A DNA stretch of 64,000 nucleotides from Nitratidesulfovibrio termitidis HI1 (lineage in GTDB: Bacteria > Desulfobacterota > Desulfovibrionia > Desulfovibrionales > Desulfovibrionaceae), in contig NZ_KI632512.1 in assembly GCF_000504305.1 (NCBI RefSeq), positions 466,388-530,387 on the forward strand. Direction: 5' to 3'. Positions 44,254 through 52,522 of this stretch are shown one piece after another. The position numbers and the translations under genes are program-made. Within the stretch, counting starts at the first letter, position 1; each line of letters begins with the position of its first letter. The notes beneath the pieces were generated by a model. It had not been told where the DNA came from. It saw only the letters and a program-made list of their open reading frames with translations, and searched no databases.

Positions 44254-44622
44254 CTATTCGGTCGGCAGGGGCAGTACGGCTACGACATGGGTGCGGGCGT
44301 CGGCAGGAAGATCGGCGTGGTGCACCGGCGTGAACCGGCGCACGCGCGATCCATCGGCGCTGTCCTTCCAGCCATGGAACTCGTCGTATGGGCGCGTGAA
44401 CAGCCCATGGCCGGACGGGTACAGGGTACGGTACACCACCACCCTGCCCTCCGTGGCCGTGTCCAGCGCCTCACCCACCACCTGATAGTAGCGTCCCTTG
44501 AAATGGCGGTAGAAGGGGTGGCCAAACGCGGTTGCACTGGACAATGCGGAGTCAGGCCCGTCGGGCCTGTTGTCGGCTTGGCCGACCCCGGCGCGAGCTG
44601 TGATGGTGTCGTCTTGCGGCAT
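44254..44622 (-). CDS. DUF1653-family protein
   Basis: 122 residues. The core YRHFKGRYYQVVGEALDTA, VVVYRTLYPSGHGLFTRPYDEF matches the DUF1653 family, small beta-rich proteins with no settled function. The N-terminal 40 residues are a variable acidic leader. GAGGGAAAC precedes ATG 44622. It stands alone, in a region with dispersed hairpin repeats upstream. Confidence 0.75.
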   Translation of the reverse strand: MPQDDTITARAGVGQADNRPDGPDSALSSATAFGHPFYRHFKGRYYQVVGEALDTATEGRVVVYRTLYPSGHGLFTRPYDEFHGWKDSADGSRVRRFTPVHHADLPADARTHVVAVLPLPTE

Positions 44623-44786
44623 GTTTCCCTCGTGGGTGCGGTTTTGCCGCACCATGCGCGACGCGCCGGAAAAAGGGAATCCCCCATTCCGGCGCGCGGT
44701 TGTCAGGCATTGTGCGAGGCGAATCACCTCGCGAATGCGGATTTTCGTTCGTTGGCAAGGAAAACAAGCCTGCCATACGGGAGTAT

Positions 44787-44838
44787 GCGGCAGCCGTCAT
44801 GCGAGTCTTCGAGCATTACGGATGGCGACCGCATCGCG
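44787..44838 (+). repeat. Dispersed hairpin-bearing repeat, copy 1
   Basis: 52 bases, beginning GCGGCAGCCGT and ending TTACGGATGGCGACCGCATC then GCG. The same ends occur inverted at 53936-53988. Its core folds as CCGT-C-ATGC...GCAT-T-ACGG. The inner pairs differ from the other copy but still pair, which points to a conserved structure. Confidence 0.7.
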
Positions 44839-44865
44839 CTCTTATCGTATTCGACCGAGCCTTAG

Positions 44866-44898
44866 CCGTTAGGCAAGCGCGTAGCGCGAGTCTTACAG
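44866..44898. repeat. Degenerate hairpin of the same type
   Basis: CCGTTAGGC ... GTCTTACAG with an internal GCGCGTAGCGCG segment; one mismatch in the outer stem and one wobble in the inner. It lies 27 bases after copy 1. Confidence 0.4.
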
Positions 44899-44930
44899 AC
44901 AAAGACAGCAAGGCAATGGCTGGCGCAGTT

Positions 44931-45007
44931 TGACCGCCCTGCGCTCGATGCCCGTAAGGCTCGCAAGCTCGCCTGACGGGCACGCTCCGCGCCCTTCGGG
45001 GCGGTCA
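44931..45007. repeat. Nested inverted repeat next to the lutC 3' end
   Basis: Outer arms TGACCGCCC (44931-44939) and GGGCGGTCA (44999-45007) enclose TGCCCGTAAGGC ... GCCTGACGGGCA (44949-44960 / 44971-44982). The inner hairpin has the same CCGT-N-4bp ... 4bp-N-ACGG design as copy 1. Lying just after lutC on the minus strand, it may serve as its terminator. Confidence 0.7.
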
Positions 45008-45034
45008 GCCAACGAGCGAAAAGACCATTCGCGC

Positions 45035-45691
45035 CTATTCCAGCACCAGCACAATCAGTTCCTTGGGCCCATGCACCCCGAAGGCCAGGGTCATCTCGAT
45101 GTCCGCCGTCTTGGACGGGCCGGAGATAAGCAGCGCGTTGGTGGGCATGCTCTCGGCCCAGCGCATCTCGCGCATGGCCTCGGCAAGGGTGCTGTAGATG
45201 GTGTCGGCCTTCAGCAGCGCCACGTGCACCGTGGGCACCAGCGAGAGCAGGCGCGGTTCCTGCGGGGTGGGCCAGACGATGAGCGTGCCGTTTTCGGCAA
45301 TGCCGCCCAGGGTGGAGGTGATGCCCACGTCGATGCCGAACAGTTCGTCGCGGAAGGCCTCCACGTTTTCGCCGTAGGGCACCAGCTTGGGCAGTCCCTT
45401 GCCCTTGATCTTGGAACGCAGGGTTCCGCCAAACCACGCATCGTGGCCGTAGGTCAGGGTCTTGGCCTCGCGGGCCTTCAGCAGTTCCGCCAGCTTGGCG
45501 GGCCATTCCGCCTCGGGCAGCACGTGGACTTCCGAGCGTACGGTTTCCATGCGCTTTTTCAGCAGTTCGATGCGCTGGGCCTTGTCCAGCATGGGGGCCT
45601 GCCAGGTGCCGCCCTGCGGCACGTAGGGCGAAACAGTGGTGCGCGCCGCGTGCAGGCGCGCAAAGATGCGGTCGCGGGCGGTGCTACTCAT
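45035..45691 (-). CDS. lutC: L-lactate oxidation subunit LutC (LUD domain)
   Basis: 218 residues. A LUD-domain protein with GIDVGITSTLGGIAENGTLIVW, LLSLVPTVHVALL and the C-terminal LLISGPSKTADIEMTLAFGVHGPKEL pattern shared by LutC/LldG. It is the third subunit of the three-part L-lactate dehydrogenase that replaces flavin LldD in many anaerobes. Its start overlaps the end of lutB by eight bases, implying coupled translation. With lutB and lutA upstream it completes the operon; the operon's promoter must lie beyond lutA. Confidence 0.9.
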   Translation of the reverse strand: MSSTARDRIFARLHAARTTVSPYVPQGGTWQAPMLDKAQRIELLKKRMETVRSEVHVLPEAEWPAKLAELLKAREAKTLTYGHDAWFGGTLRSKIKGKGLPKLVPYGENVEAFRDELFGIDVGITSTLGGIAENGTLIVWPTPQEPRLLSLVPTVHVALLKADTIYSTLAEAMREMRWAESMPTNALLISGPSKTADIEMTLAFGVHGPKELIVLVLE

Positions 45692-47111
45692 GGCGGATCC
45701 CCTCTTCCTTGGCGAGTTGGTGCAGGCTCTTGGGCGCGAAGCGCGGCGCGGTGCGCACGCTGGTCCAGGCCTTCAGCGGGCCGACGTTGGGCAGTTTGTC
45801 GCCGAATTTGCCCAGCATGGACACCACGAACCTGTTCAGCGCCGGAATGCGGTAGGTCAGCTCCCAGCCCTTCCAGACCAGGGTTTCCAGCAGGTTCTTC
45901 TTGGCTCCGTGGCCCTTGACCACGCCGTCGCCCTTCTCGTCGTACGCTTCGGTGCGCATGCGCCGGATGATGCCCGGAATGGGGATGCGCACCGGGCATA
46001 CCTCTTCGCAGGCGTTGCACAGGCTGGATGCGGTGGCCAGCACGCCCTTGTCGGCCAGCCCGTCGATCTGCGGGGTAAGTATCTTGCCGATGGGGCCGGG
46101 ATACACCGAGCCGTAGGCGTGCCCGCCGATGCGGATGTACACCGGGCAGTGGTTCAGGCAGGTGCCGCAGCGGATGCACTGCAGGGTGCTGCGCAGTTGG
46201 GCGTCGGCCAGCATCTTCGAGCGGCCGTTGTCCAGGATGACCAGGTGGATTTCCTTGGGGCCGTCCTTCTCGCCGTCCTTGCGGGGGCTGGTGATGCAGT
46301 TGACGTAGGTGGTGACCAACTGGCCCGTGGCGGATGCCGTCAGCAGGCGCAGCAGAGGCGGCAGGTCGGCCAGCGATTCCACCACCTTTTCAAGACCCAT
46401 GACGGCCACGTGCACCGGCGGCACCGTGGTGCACATGCGCCCGTTGCCCTCGTTTTCCACCAGCACCAGGGTGCCCGTTTCGGCCACGGCAAAGTTGACG
46501 CCGGAAAGGCCCACGTGCCCGGTGCGGAACTTTTCGCGCAGGGTCTTGCGGGCGATGGCGTTCAGCTCTTCCACCACGTCGGTGTAGGGAATGCCTTCCA
46601 GGTTGTCGGCAAAGATGCGCCCCACCTGCTGGCGGTTCTTGTGCACGGCGGGCACGATGATGTGCGAGGGCGGCTCGTGGTTCAGCTGGATGATGAACTC
46701 GCCAAGGTCCGTCTCCAGCGCCTCGATGCCGTGGGTTTCCAGAAAGTGGTTCAGGTGCATCTCTTCCGAGACCATGGACTTGCCCTTCACCAGCCTGGTG
46801 GCGTCGTGGCTGCGCATGATGCCCAGAATGATCTCGTTGGCCTCTGCGGTGGTTTCGGCCCAGTGCACGATGATGCCGTTTTCCGTACACTTGCGTTCCA
46901 GCCGTTCCAGCAGTTCCGGCAGCTTGGACAGTGCCTTGCGCTTGGCGGCTTCCGCGTCGTCACGCATGCGTTCGCGTTCTTCCGCGTCGGGCAGCACGGC
47001 CACGCGCTTTTTCATCAGACCGGTAAGGGCCGACTTGAAGTTGGCGCGCAACTGACGGTCGGCAAGGGCCTCGGTGACGTTGGCCGTGAAGTCGAGGTGC
47101 TGGCTACCCAT
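45684..47111 (-). CDS. lutB: L-lactate oxidation subunit LutB (iron-sulfur, LUD domain)
   Basis: 475 residues. N-terminal LUD domain (TGTLVLVENEGNGRM, TTVPPVHVAVMGLEKV) and two C-terminal 4Fe-4S motifs, CIRCGTCLNHCPVY and CNACEEVCPVRIP. It should pass electrons from lactate toward the membrane or LutA. The start ATG 47111 overlaps the lutA stop by eight bases; an earlier in-frame ATG at 47138 lies inside lutA. Known LutB proteins have the same length and order. Confidence 0.93.
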   Translation of the reverse strand: MGSQHLDFTANVTEALADRQLRANFKSALTGLMKKRVAVLPDAEERERMRDDAEAAKRKALSKLPELLERLERKCTENGIIVHWAETTAEANEIILGIMRSHDATRLVKGKSMVSEEMHLNHFLETHGIEALETDLGEFIIQLNHEPPSHIIVPAVHKNRQQVGRIFADNLEGIPYTDVVEELNAIARKTLREKFRTGHVGLSGVNFAVAETGTLVLVENEGNGRMCTTVPPVHVAVMGLEKVVESLADLPPLLRLLTASATGQLVTTYVNCITSPRKDGEKDGPKEIHLVILDNGRSKMLADAQLRSTLQCIRCGTCLNHCPVYIRIGGHAYGSVYPGPIGKILTPQIDGLADKGVLATASSLCNACEEVCPVRIPIPGIIRRMRTEAYDEKGDGVVKGHGAKKNLLETLVWKGWELTYRIPALNRFVVSMLGKFGDKLPNVGPLKAWTSVRTAPRFAPKSLHQLAKEEGIRHE

Positions 47112-47865
47112 TGATGCGCTCCCATATGAATTCGGCAAGATGTCGGGGCGCCACGGGCACGCCGGTGCGTTCCATGGCCCCGCCGATGTTCATCAGACAG
47201 CCGCAGTCGCCGGAAAGGATGGCGGATGCGCCGGTGGCCCGGATGTCCTCCACCTTGTCCGCCACCATGGCGGCGGAGATTTCCGGCTGCTTGATGGAAA
47301 AGGTGCCGCCGAAGCCGCAGCATTCGTATTCGCGCTCTATCTCCACCAGTTCCACGTTGGAAAGCTGGCCGATGAGCGCCTTGGCCGCGGCCGTGGCCCC
47401 CATTTCGCGCATGGCATGGCACGAGGAATGCCACGTGACCTTCACCGGCTTGCCCTTGTCTTCGTAGCGCACGTGCAGGGCGTTGTGCAGAAAGTCGCCC
47501 AGTTCGAAGACCCGTTCGGAAAACTTGCGCACGTCGAAATATTCCGGATCGTTGGCGAACATTTCCGGGTAATGGTGGCGCATCATGCCCGCGCACGAGC
47601 CGGAAGGCACCACGATGGGCCAGCCGGCCTTTGAGAACGCCTTTATCTGCGCCCTGGCCACGGCCCTGGCTTCTTCGAGAAAGCCGGAATTGTACGCGGG
47701 CTGGCCGCAGCACGACTGTTCCTGGGGAAAGACCACTTCCACCCCGGCGCGGCGCAGCAGGTGGATGCCCGCCATGCCCGCCTGCGGGAACGACATGTCC
47801 ACGAGGCAGGTGCCGAAGTAGTAGACGGTTTTCACGTCGCGTGGATAAGTGAAGGTATGGGCCAT
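47104..47865 (-). CDS. lutA: L-lactate oxidation subunit LutA (CCG-domain protein)
   Basis: 253 residues with two CCG cysteine motifs (EQSCCGQPAYNSGF and YECCGFGGTFSI), plus VTWHSSCHAMREMG and ILSGDCGCLMNIGG. Two CCG domains define the LutA/GlpC/HdrB-like group that binds an iron-sulfur cluster. First gene of lutABC; GGAAGGC precedes ATG 47865. The products convert lactate taken up by the permease to pyruvate. Confidence 0.93.
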   Translation of the reverse strand: MAHTFTYPRDVKTVYYFGTCLVDMSFPQAGMAGIHLLRRAGVEVVFPQEQSCCGQPAYNSGFLEEARAVARAQIKAFSKAGWPIVVPSGSCAGMMRHHYPEMFANDPEYFDVRKFSERVFELGDFLHNALHVRYEDKGKPVKVTWHSSCHAMREMGATAAAKALIGQLSNVELVEIEREYECCGFGGTFSIKQPEISAAMVADKVEDIRATGASAILSGDCGCLMNIGGAMERTGVPVAPRHLAEFIWERING

Positions 47866-48278
47866 GTGTGCCTTCCTGTGTTGCGGTTGGACATGCGCCA
47901 CGCGCGGCGCGGGGTGGTCCGGTGCGGCAGGGAATGGTTTGGCTGGGTCGGGTGGCGACACGGCGAAAGCGAATCGACACCGGGGCCGCCGCACGGGAAT
48001 GCGGCGGTGTTTGCAACAAGCCTAGCACGGGGCCGCATTCCATGTCGATACGCTGGAGCGGCAGAGGCAACATCCGTTTTGCGGCAGCCCGCTGAGTGAC
48101 CGCCGCCGTTTGTGCACGCGAACGGCTTGCCTGCGGGGCGCGGCGGGGCTAGTATGCGCCTCCGTGCCGCCGCCCTGCCTTGCCGTGTGCCAGCGAGAGG
48201 CCAGGGCGGGCATGACCGCCCGGCGCCGGAACATCGGTGCCGCGGCCTTCACAGGAACTTTCAGCACAGGACGCCATC
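47866..48278. other. Divergent promoter region between lutA and the SDR gene
   Basis: Must drive both operons. No clear hexamers, and no recognised operator. Near 48073 a run TTTTGCGGCAGCC recalls the end of the dispersed repeat but the rest does not match. Confidence 0.45.
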
Positions 48279-49091
48279 ATGACCGCCACTGCCGCCACCA
48301 CTTCCGCCCAATCCGCCTCCCGCGGGGGCATCGTCTGCATCACCGGGGCCACCGCCGGGTTCGGCGCGGCCACCGCCCGCCGCTTCGCCGCCGACGGCTG
48401 GCGCATCATCGCCACCGGACGCCGCCAGGACCGCCTGGACGCGCTGGCGGCGGAACTGGCGGAACTGACGGAACTGGGTGACGGCAACTGCCTGCCGCTG
48501 CGCTTTGACGTGCGCGACGGCGATGCGGTGCGGGCCGCGCTGGAGAGCCTGCCCGAAGCATGGCGCGCCGTGGACGTGCTGGTGAACAACGCGGGGCTGG
48601 CCCTGGGGCTGGAACCCGCCCACCGGTGCAGCCTGGACGACTGGACGACCATGGTGGACACCAACATCAAGGGCCTGCTGCACGTGACCCGCGCCTTGCT
48701 GCCCGGCATGGTGGAGCGTGGGCGCGGTCACGTGGTCAACCTGGGGTCCATCACCGGCACCTATGCCTACCCCGGGGCCAACGTGTACGGTGGCACCAAG
48801 GCCTTCGTCATGCAGTTTTCGCGCGGCCTGCGGGCCGACCTGCACGGCACCGGCGTGCGGGTGACCAACATCGAGCCGGGGCTTGCGGAAAGCGAATTTT
48901 CCGTGGTGCGCTTTGGCGGCGACGCCGACCGCGCCGCCAAACTGTATGAAGGCGCGTCCGCCCTGCGTCCGGAGGACATTGCGGCAACCATTGCCTGGGC
49001 GGTGTCCTGCCCGGCCCACGTCAACGTGAGCCGCATCGAGGTCATGCCCACCAGCCAGTCCTTCGGCGCGCTGCCCGTCCACCGCGCCTGA
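48279..49091 (+). CDS. Short-chain dehydrogenase/reductase (YdfG-like)
   Basis: 270 residues. Rossmann motif TGATAGFGAATA, the ATGRR that suggests NADP preference, NNAG, and the catalytic Ser-Tyr-Lys in GSITGTYAYPGANVYGGTKAF. The C-terminal segment after EPGLAESEFSVVRFGGDADR fits the YdfG subgroup, which reduces malonic semialdehyde or oxidises serine and 3-hydroxy acids. The substrate is not certain. ACAGGA lies before ATG 48279. It is the first of two plus-strand genes; a palindrome stands after it. Confidence 0.85.
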   Translation: MTATAATTSAQSASRGGIVCITGATAGFGAATARRFAADGWRIIATGRRQDRLDALAAELAELTELGDGNCLPLRFDVRDGDAVRAALESLPEAWRAVDVLVNNAGLALGLEPAHRCSLDDWTTMVDTNIKGLLHVTRALLPGMVERGRGHVVNLGSITGTYAYPGANVYGGTKAFVMQFSRGLRADLHGTGVRVTNIEPGLAESEFSVVRFGGDADRAAKLYEGASALRPEDIAATIAWAVSCPAHVNVSRIEVMPTSQSFGALPVHRA

Positions 49092-49103
49092 CATCGTCCG
49101 CAA

Positions 49104-49123
49104 CTCCGGGCGATCGCCCGGAG
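49104..49123 (+). terminator. 20-bp perfect palindrome after the SDR gene
   Basis: CTCCGGGCGATCGCCCGGAG, 12 bases after the stop codon. There is no T run, so it may be a weak terminator, an mRNA-end stabiliser or a protein site. Confidence 0.5.
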
Positions 49124-49240
49124 GGTACCCCTTCCCGGCGAACCACCCGGCGCTGTACAATCCGCCTGCCCTGCCCCGCCAGCACGATGCGGCGGGGCCA
49201 CCGGGCATGCATACCCTGCCACCCCATCGGAGCGGCATCC

Positions 49241-49843
49241 ATGAGCGCCATCGCCAACCTGTTCGTGACCACCTTCGTCAAGATGTTCTTTCTGCTGACG
49301 CCGTTCTTCGTGCTGACCATGTTCCTGACCATGACCCGGGACATGGCACCGCAGACACAGCGCAGGCTGGCCGTGCGCGTTGGCGTGGCCGTATACGCCG
49401 TGTGCATGTGCCTGTACTTTTTCGGTGAATACATCTTCGACCTGTTCGGCATCACCCTGGATGCGTTCCGCATCGGCTCCGGGTCGTTGCTGTTCCTTTC
49501 CGCCGTGGCCCTGGTGCGCGACCCCTCGCCCGCGCGCGTGCAGGAAGTGAACGGCGACATCAGCGTGGTGCCGCTGGCCATTCCCATCACCGTGGGGCCT
49601 GCCACCATCGGTGCACTGATGGTCATGGGCGCCACGGTGCGCGGCCCGCTGGAACGGGTCATGGCCAGCCTGGGCCTGCTGGCCGCCGTGGTGTGCGTGG
49701 GGGGGATCCTGTACATCGGCCCGGCCATCGAAAAGCTGCTGGGGCGCACGGGTATTTCCATCCTCAGCAAGATTACCGGGCTGATCCTGGCGGCGTTGTC
49801 CGCCCAGATCGTGTTCACCGGGGTGCGCGGGTTCCTGAACTGA
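49241..49843 (+). CDS. MarC-family integral membrane protein
   Basis: 200 residues with six helices. The MarC signature region VVPLAIPITVGPATIGALMV is present, along with the N-terminal FVKMFFLLTPFFVLTMFL. The function of this family is unknown; MarC is no longer thought to cause multidrug resistance itself. GGAG precedes ATG 49241. It may be read with the SDR gene if the intervening palindrome is not a terminator. Confidence 0.88.
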   Translation: MSAIANLFVTTFVKMFFLLTPFFVLTMFLTMTRDMAPQTQRRLAVRVGVAVYAVCMCLYFFGEYIFDLFGITLDAFRIGSGSLLFLSAVALVRDPSPARVQEVNGDISVVPLAIPITVGPATIGALMVMGATVRGPLERVMASLGLLAAVVCVGGILYIGPAIEKLLGRTGISILSKITGLILAALSAQIVFTGVRGFLN

Positions 49844-49956
49844 CAACGGGGCGGCGGCCCTCCCCAAAAAGCGCGTTCCCAACTCGCACCCCGCCCGCGC
49901 CTGTCCGCTCCTTCCGCAGGTCATCCTGTCTGTCTCTTTTCGTTGCCCGCATGCGC

Positions 49957-49986
49957 ATGGCCGCCCGACACCTGTCGGGCGGCCAT
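49957..49986 (+). terminator. Terminator of marC-like gene
   Basis: ATGGCCGCCCGACA and TGTCGGGCGGCCAT arms, loop CC, then TTCGTTCG. Confidence 0.8.
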
Positions 49987-50249
49987 TTCGTTCGTCACGG
50001 AAGCCTTCCGACGTTCACCGATACTCGGCAGGCGCGATGCAGCTGACGAAAGGCACACATTCGCACGCCAGAGGCCCATCGGGTCGCTTGGGTTCGCACG
50101 GTTTCGCATTGTTCAGCAGTGTTCCGAACGGTTCCGGCATGACGCGGCGCAGCACGGAAGGCCCGGCGCGGTAGTGTCCAGAAGTTTGCGCACTTTCAGT
50201 AGCCGCCAGTTGCGCGCGGTTGCGTGCCGGTTGTCGCCGGACAAAACGA

Positions 50250-50279
50250 AAGGGCGGCTCCCTCGCGGGGGCCGCCCTT
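50250..50279 (-). terminator. Terminator of bamD operon
   Basis: AAGGGCGGC and GCCGCCCTT arms, with TTCGTTTTG after it on the minus strand; 30 bases after the bamD stop. The bases between this and the marC terminator hold no gene. Confidence 0.85.
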
Positions 50280-50309
50280 GTGTGTCATGTCGTGCCGGTG
50301 TCGATGCAT

Positions 50310-51050
50310 CTACAGCCAGTTGAACCAGCGCTTCCACGAGCCTTCGCGCTGTTCCTGCACCTTCTGCGACTGCTGCTGGCGGTACTTGAGGTAGGCAACC
50401 TTGCTTTTTTCTTCGGCATGATCGCGCAGATCCTCGATTTCCGGGAAGTTTTCCACCACGTACACGTAGCGACGCCAAGCGGCGCCATAGCGTTCGGCAC
50501 GCCAGAAGAAGTCGCCGATGTACAGCTCGCGCTCGGCAAGCAGACGGCGGCATTCGGCGATGTGCTGCTTGGCCTTTTCGGCATATTCGGTGCCGGGGTA
50601 GCTTTCGCGCAGGCGCTGGTAGTACTGGATGGCTTCCGTCAGGCCCGTGGTGGGCCGGTCGATGGACAGGAAGGCCTTCTGGCGCGACTGCCCCACCTGA
50701 TACAGCACGTAGGGAATGGCCTCGTGCCGGGGGTGCAGGGTTTCGAATTCCTTGTAGGCTTCGCCCGCCAGCAGGTAGTCCTCGTCCAGGAAGTGGGCGT
50801 CGGCCAGCGAGAGTTCGGCCTCGATGGTGTACGGGCTGAACGGGAACTGTTCCTTCAGCTTGCTGAAGGATTCCGCCGCTTCGCCGTAGCGCTTTTCGCG
50901 CATGGAGTCGTTGCCGGCCTCAAAGAGCTCCTGCGCGGTTTCTTCCGGCGGGGGCAGGTAGAAGTAGTCGATGATGCCGCAGCCCGAAAGCAGCAGCACC
51001 AGCAGCACAGGGGGCAGAACGGCCAGGAGACGGGAAAGGGCGTTACGCAT
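50310..51050 (-). CDS. bamD: Outer membrane assembly lipoprotein BamD
   Basis: 246 residues. Lipoprotein signal with lipobox LLSGCG (Cys at about 22), then five TPR-like helical repeats ([73 protein letters not shown]). BamD with BamA forms the essential core that inserts beta-barrel proteins. The start ATG 51050 lies inside the trxB stop overlap (eight bases). The coupling of bamD to the thioredoxin genes is unusual but plausible through envelope redox. Confidence 0.9.
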   Translation of the reverse strand: MRNALSRLLAVLPPVLLVLLLSGCGIIDYFYLPPPEETAQELFEAGNDSMREKRYGEAAESFSKLKEQFPFSPYTIEAELSLADAHFLDEDYLLAGEAYKEFETLHPRHEAIPYVLYQVGQSRQKAFLSIDRPTTGLTEAIQYYQRLRESYPGTEYAEKAKQHIAECRRLLAERELYIGDFFWRAERYGAAWRRYVYVVENFPEIEDLRDHAEEKSKVAYLKYRQQQSQKVQEQREGSWKRWFNWL

Positions 51051-51966
51051 CGAGCTGTTCCAGGTAGGTGAAGGCTGCGGTTGCGGCAGTGGCCCCGTCA
51101 CCGACGGCGGTGGTCACCTGGCGGCAGGCCTTCGACCGGATGTCCCCGGCGGCGAAGACACCCGGCAGGCTGGTGCGCATCTCGGTATCGGTGATGATGA
51201 AGCCCTGCGGGTCCTTGTCGATGCCGTCGGGCAGAAAGTCGCCCACGGGTTCGAAACCGATGAAGATGAACAGCCCGTCCAGCGGCAGGAAGCGTTCTTC
51301 GCCCGTCTTCACGTCGGCAAGGGTGACGCCGGTCAGGCCGGTGTCGCCGTGCAGCTTGCGGACGACGGAGGAAAACTCGATGTCGATGTTGGGCGCGGAC
51401 TGCACCTTTTCCTGGTAGCACTTGCAACCGCGGAACTCGTCGCGGCGGTGGATCAGGTGCAGGTTGGCCACCAGCTTGGCGAGGTACAACGATTCCTCGA
51501 GGGCGGAGTTGCCGCCGCCCACCACGCCCACCTTCTGGCCGCGAAAGAAGTTGCCGTCGCACAGGGCGCAGTACGAAATGCCCTTTCCGATCAGGCGGTC
51601 TTCGTCCGGCAGCCCCAGCTTCTTGTAGCGGGCGCCGGAGCAGACCACCACGGTCTTGCCGACGATCCATTCGTCGCCCACGCGCACGCGGTTGGCGCCG
51701 GGGGCGGGTTCGAACGCGGTGACGGCGTCGTTGTACTTGTCGTGGGGGTAGCGTTCAAGGTGGGCGGCGAACAGATCCGCCAGTTCCCACCCCTGAATGC
51801 CCTTTGGAAAGCCGGGGTAGTTCTCTATCTCGGCGGTCATGAGCACCTGGCCGCCGGGAGACAGCTTTTCGACAAAGGCGACGCTCACGCCGGAACGTAA
51901 AAGATAGAGGGCGGCCGTCATGCCGGCCGGCCCTCCTCCAATGACGATGGCGTCGTAAGTCTTCAT
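51043..51966 (-). CDS. trxB: Thioredoxin reductase
   Basis: 307 residues. FAD-binding [13 protein letters not shown], redox pair CALC in [13 protein letters not shown](P)H-binding [10 protein letters not shown], and the C-terminal FVAAGDI-like FAAGDIRSK. It reduces thioredoxin. The second nucleotide motif is followed by HRRDEFR, which usually points to NADPH. It starts one base after the trxA stop codon, so both are co-translated; the partner gene is thus the obvious substrate. Confidence 0.95.
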   Translation of the reverse strand: MKTYDAIVIGGGPAGMTAALYLLRSGVSVAFVEKLSPGGQVLMTAEIENYPGFPKGIQGWELADLFAAHLERYPHDKYNDAVTAFEPAPGANRVRVGDEWIVGKTVVVCSGARYKKLGLPDEDRLIGKGISYCALCDGNFFRGQKVGVVGGGNSALEESLYLAKLVANLHLIHRRDEFRGCKCYQEKVQSAPNIDIEFSSVVRKLHGDTGLTGVTLADVKTGEERFLPLDGLFIFIGFEPVGDFLPDGIDKDPQGFIITDTEMRTSLPGVFAAGDIRSKACRQVTTAVGDGATAATAAFTYLEQLDA

Positions 51967-51967
51967 G

Positions 51968-52291
51968 TTAGCCAAGGGCCTTCTGCGCGATCATGTCCTT
52001 GATGCTGCTCTTGGACACGGCGCCGGTGATCTGCTCGACCACTTCGCCGCCCTTGAACAGGATCAGGGTGGGGATGGCGCGGATGCCGTACTTGGAGGGG
52101 GTGGCGGGGTTTTCGTCCACGTTCATCTTGGCGATGAGCACCTTGCCGTCGTATTCGGCGGACAGTTCGTCGATGACGGGGCCCATCGCGCGACACGGAC
52201 CGCACCAGGGAGCCCAGAAGTCGATCAGCACGGGAAGGGAGGATTTGAGGACGTTGGCTTCGAAGTTGGCGTCGGTGATCTGAACGGCCAT
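51968..52291 (-). CDS. trxA: Thioredoxin
   Basis: 107 residues, normal thioredoxin length. Active site WCGPC in FWAPWCGPCRAMGP and the cis-Pro loop AIPTLILFKGG. It is the first gene of trxA-trxB-bamD. GGAG lies before ATG 52291. The promoter should lie in the 52300-52440 stretch, where no clear hexamers were found. Confidence 0.97.
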   Translation of the reverse strand: MAVQITDANFEANVLKSSLPVLIDFWAPWCGPCRAMGPVIDELSAEYDGKVLIAKMNVDENPATPSKYGIRAIPTLILFKGGEVVEQITGAVSKSSIKDMIAQKALG

Positions 52292-52522
52292 GGTGCACTC
52301 CTTTTGGTCGTATATGCGATGCGGCGACCGCACCCGGGACGGTCGATGCCCGGTTTCGTACGGACAGGACCCGGAAACGGCAAGGGCAGAAGCGTCGTGC
52401 GGGGGCTGCGCGGCGGACCGCGCATGGCGATGCCCCGGCAGGTGACCCGCCTCCTGCCAACCTATGAAGAAATAGTAGGGCGCTGCTGGCGTGTCAAGCA
52501 CGACGGCGCGGTCAGCCCGCTT

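Noticed and set aside
44700-44933. 77-codon plus-strand frame between the DUF1653 gene and lutC
   Set aside because: Most of it is the dispersed hairpin repeat, and no ribosome-binding site or motif is visible.
48261-49238. Long minus-strand open frame across the SDR gene
   Set aside because: Antisense shadow; the plus strand carries the full SDR motif set.
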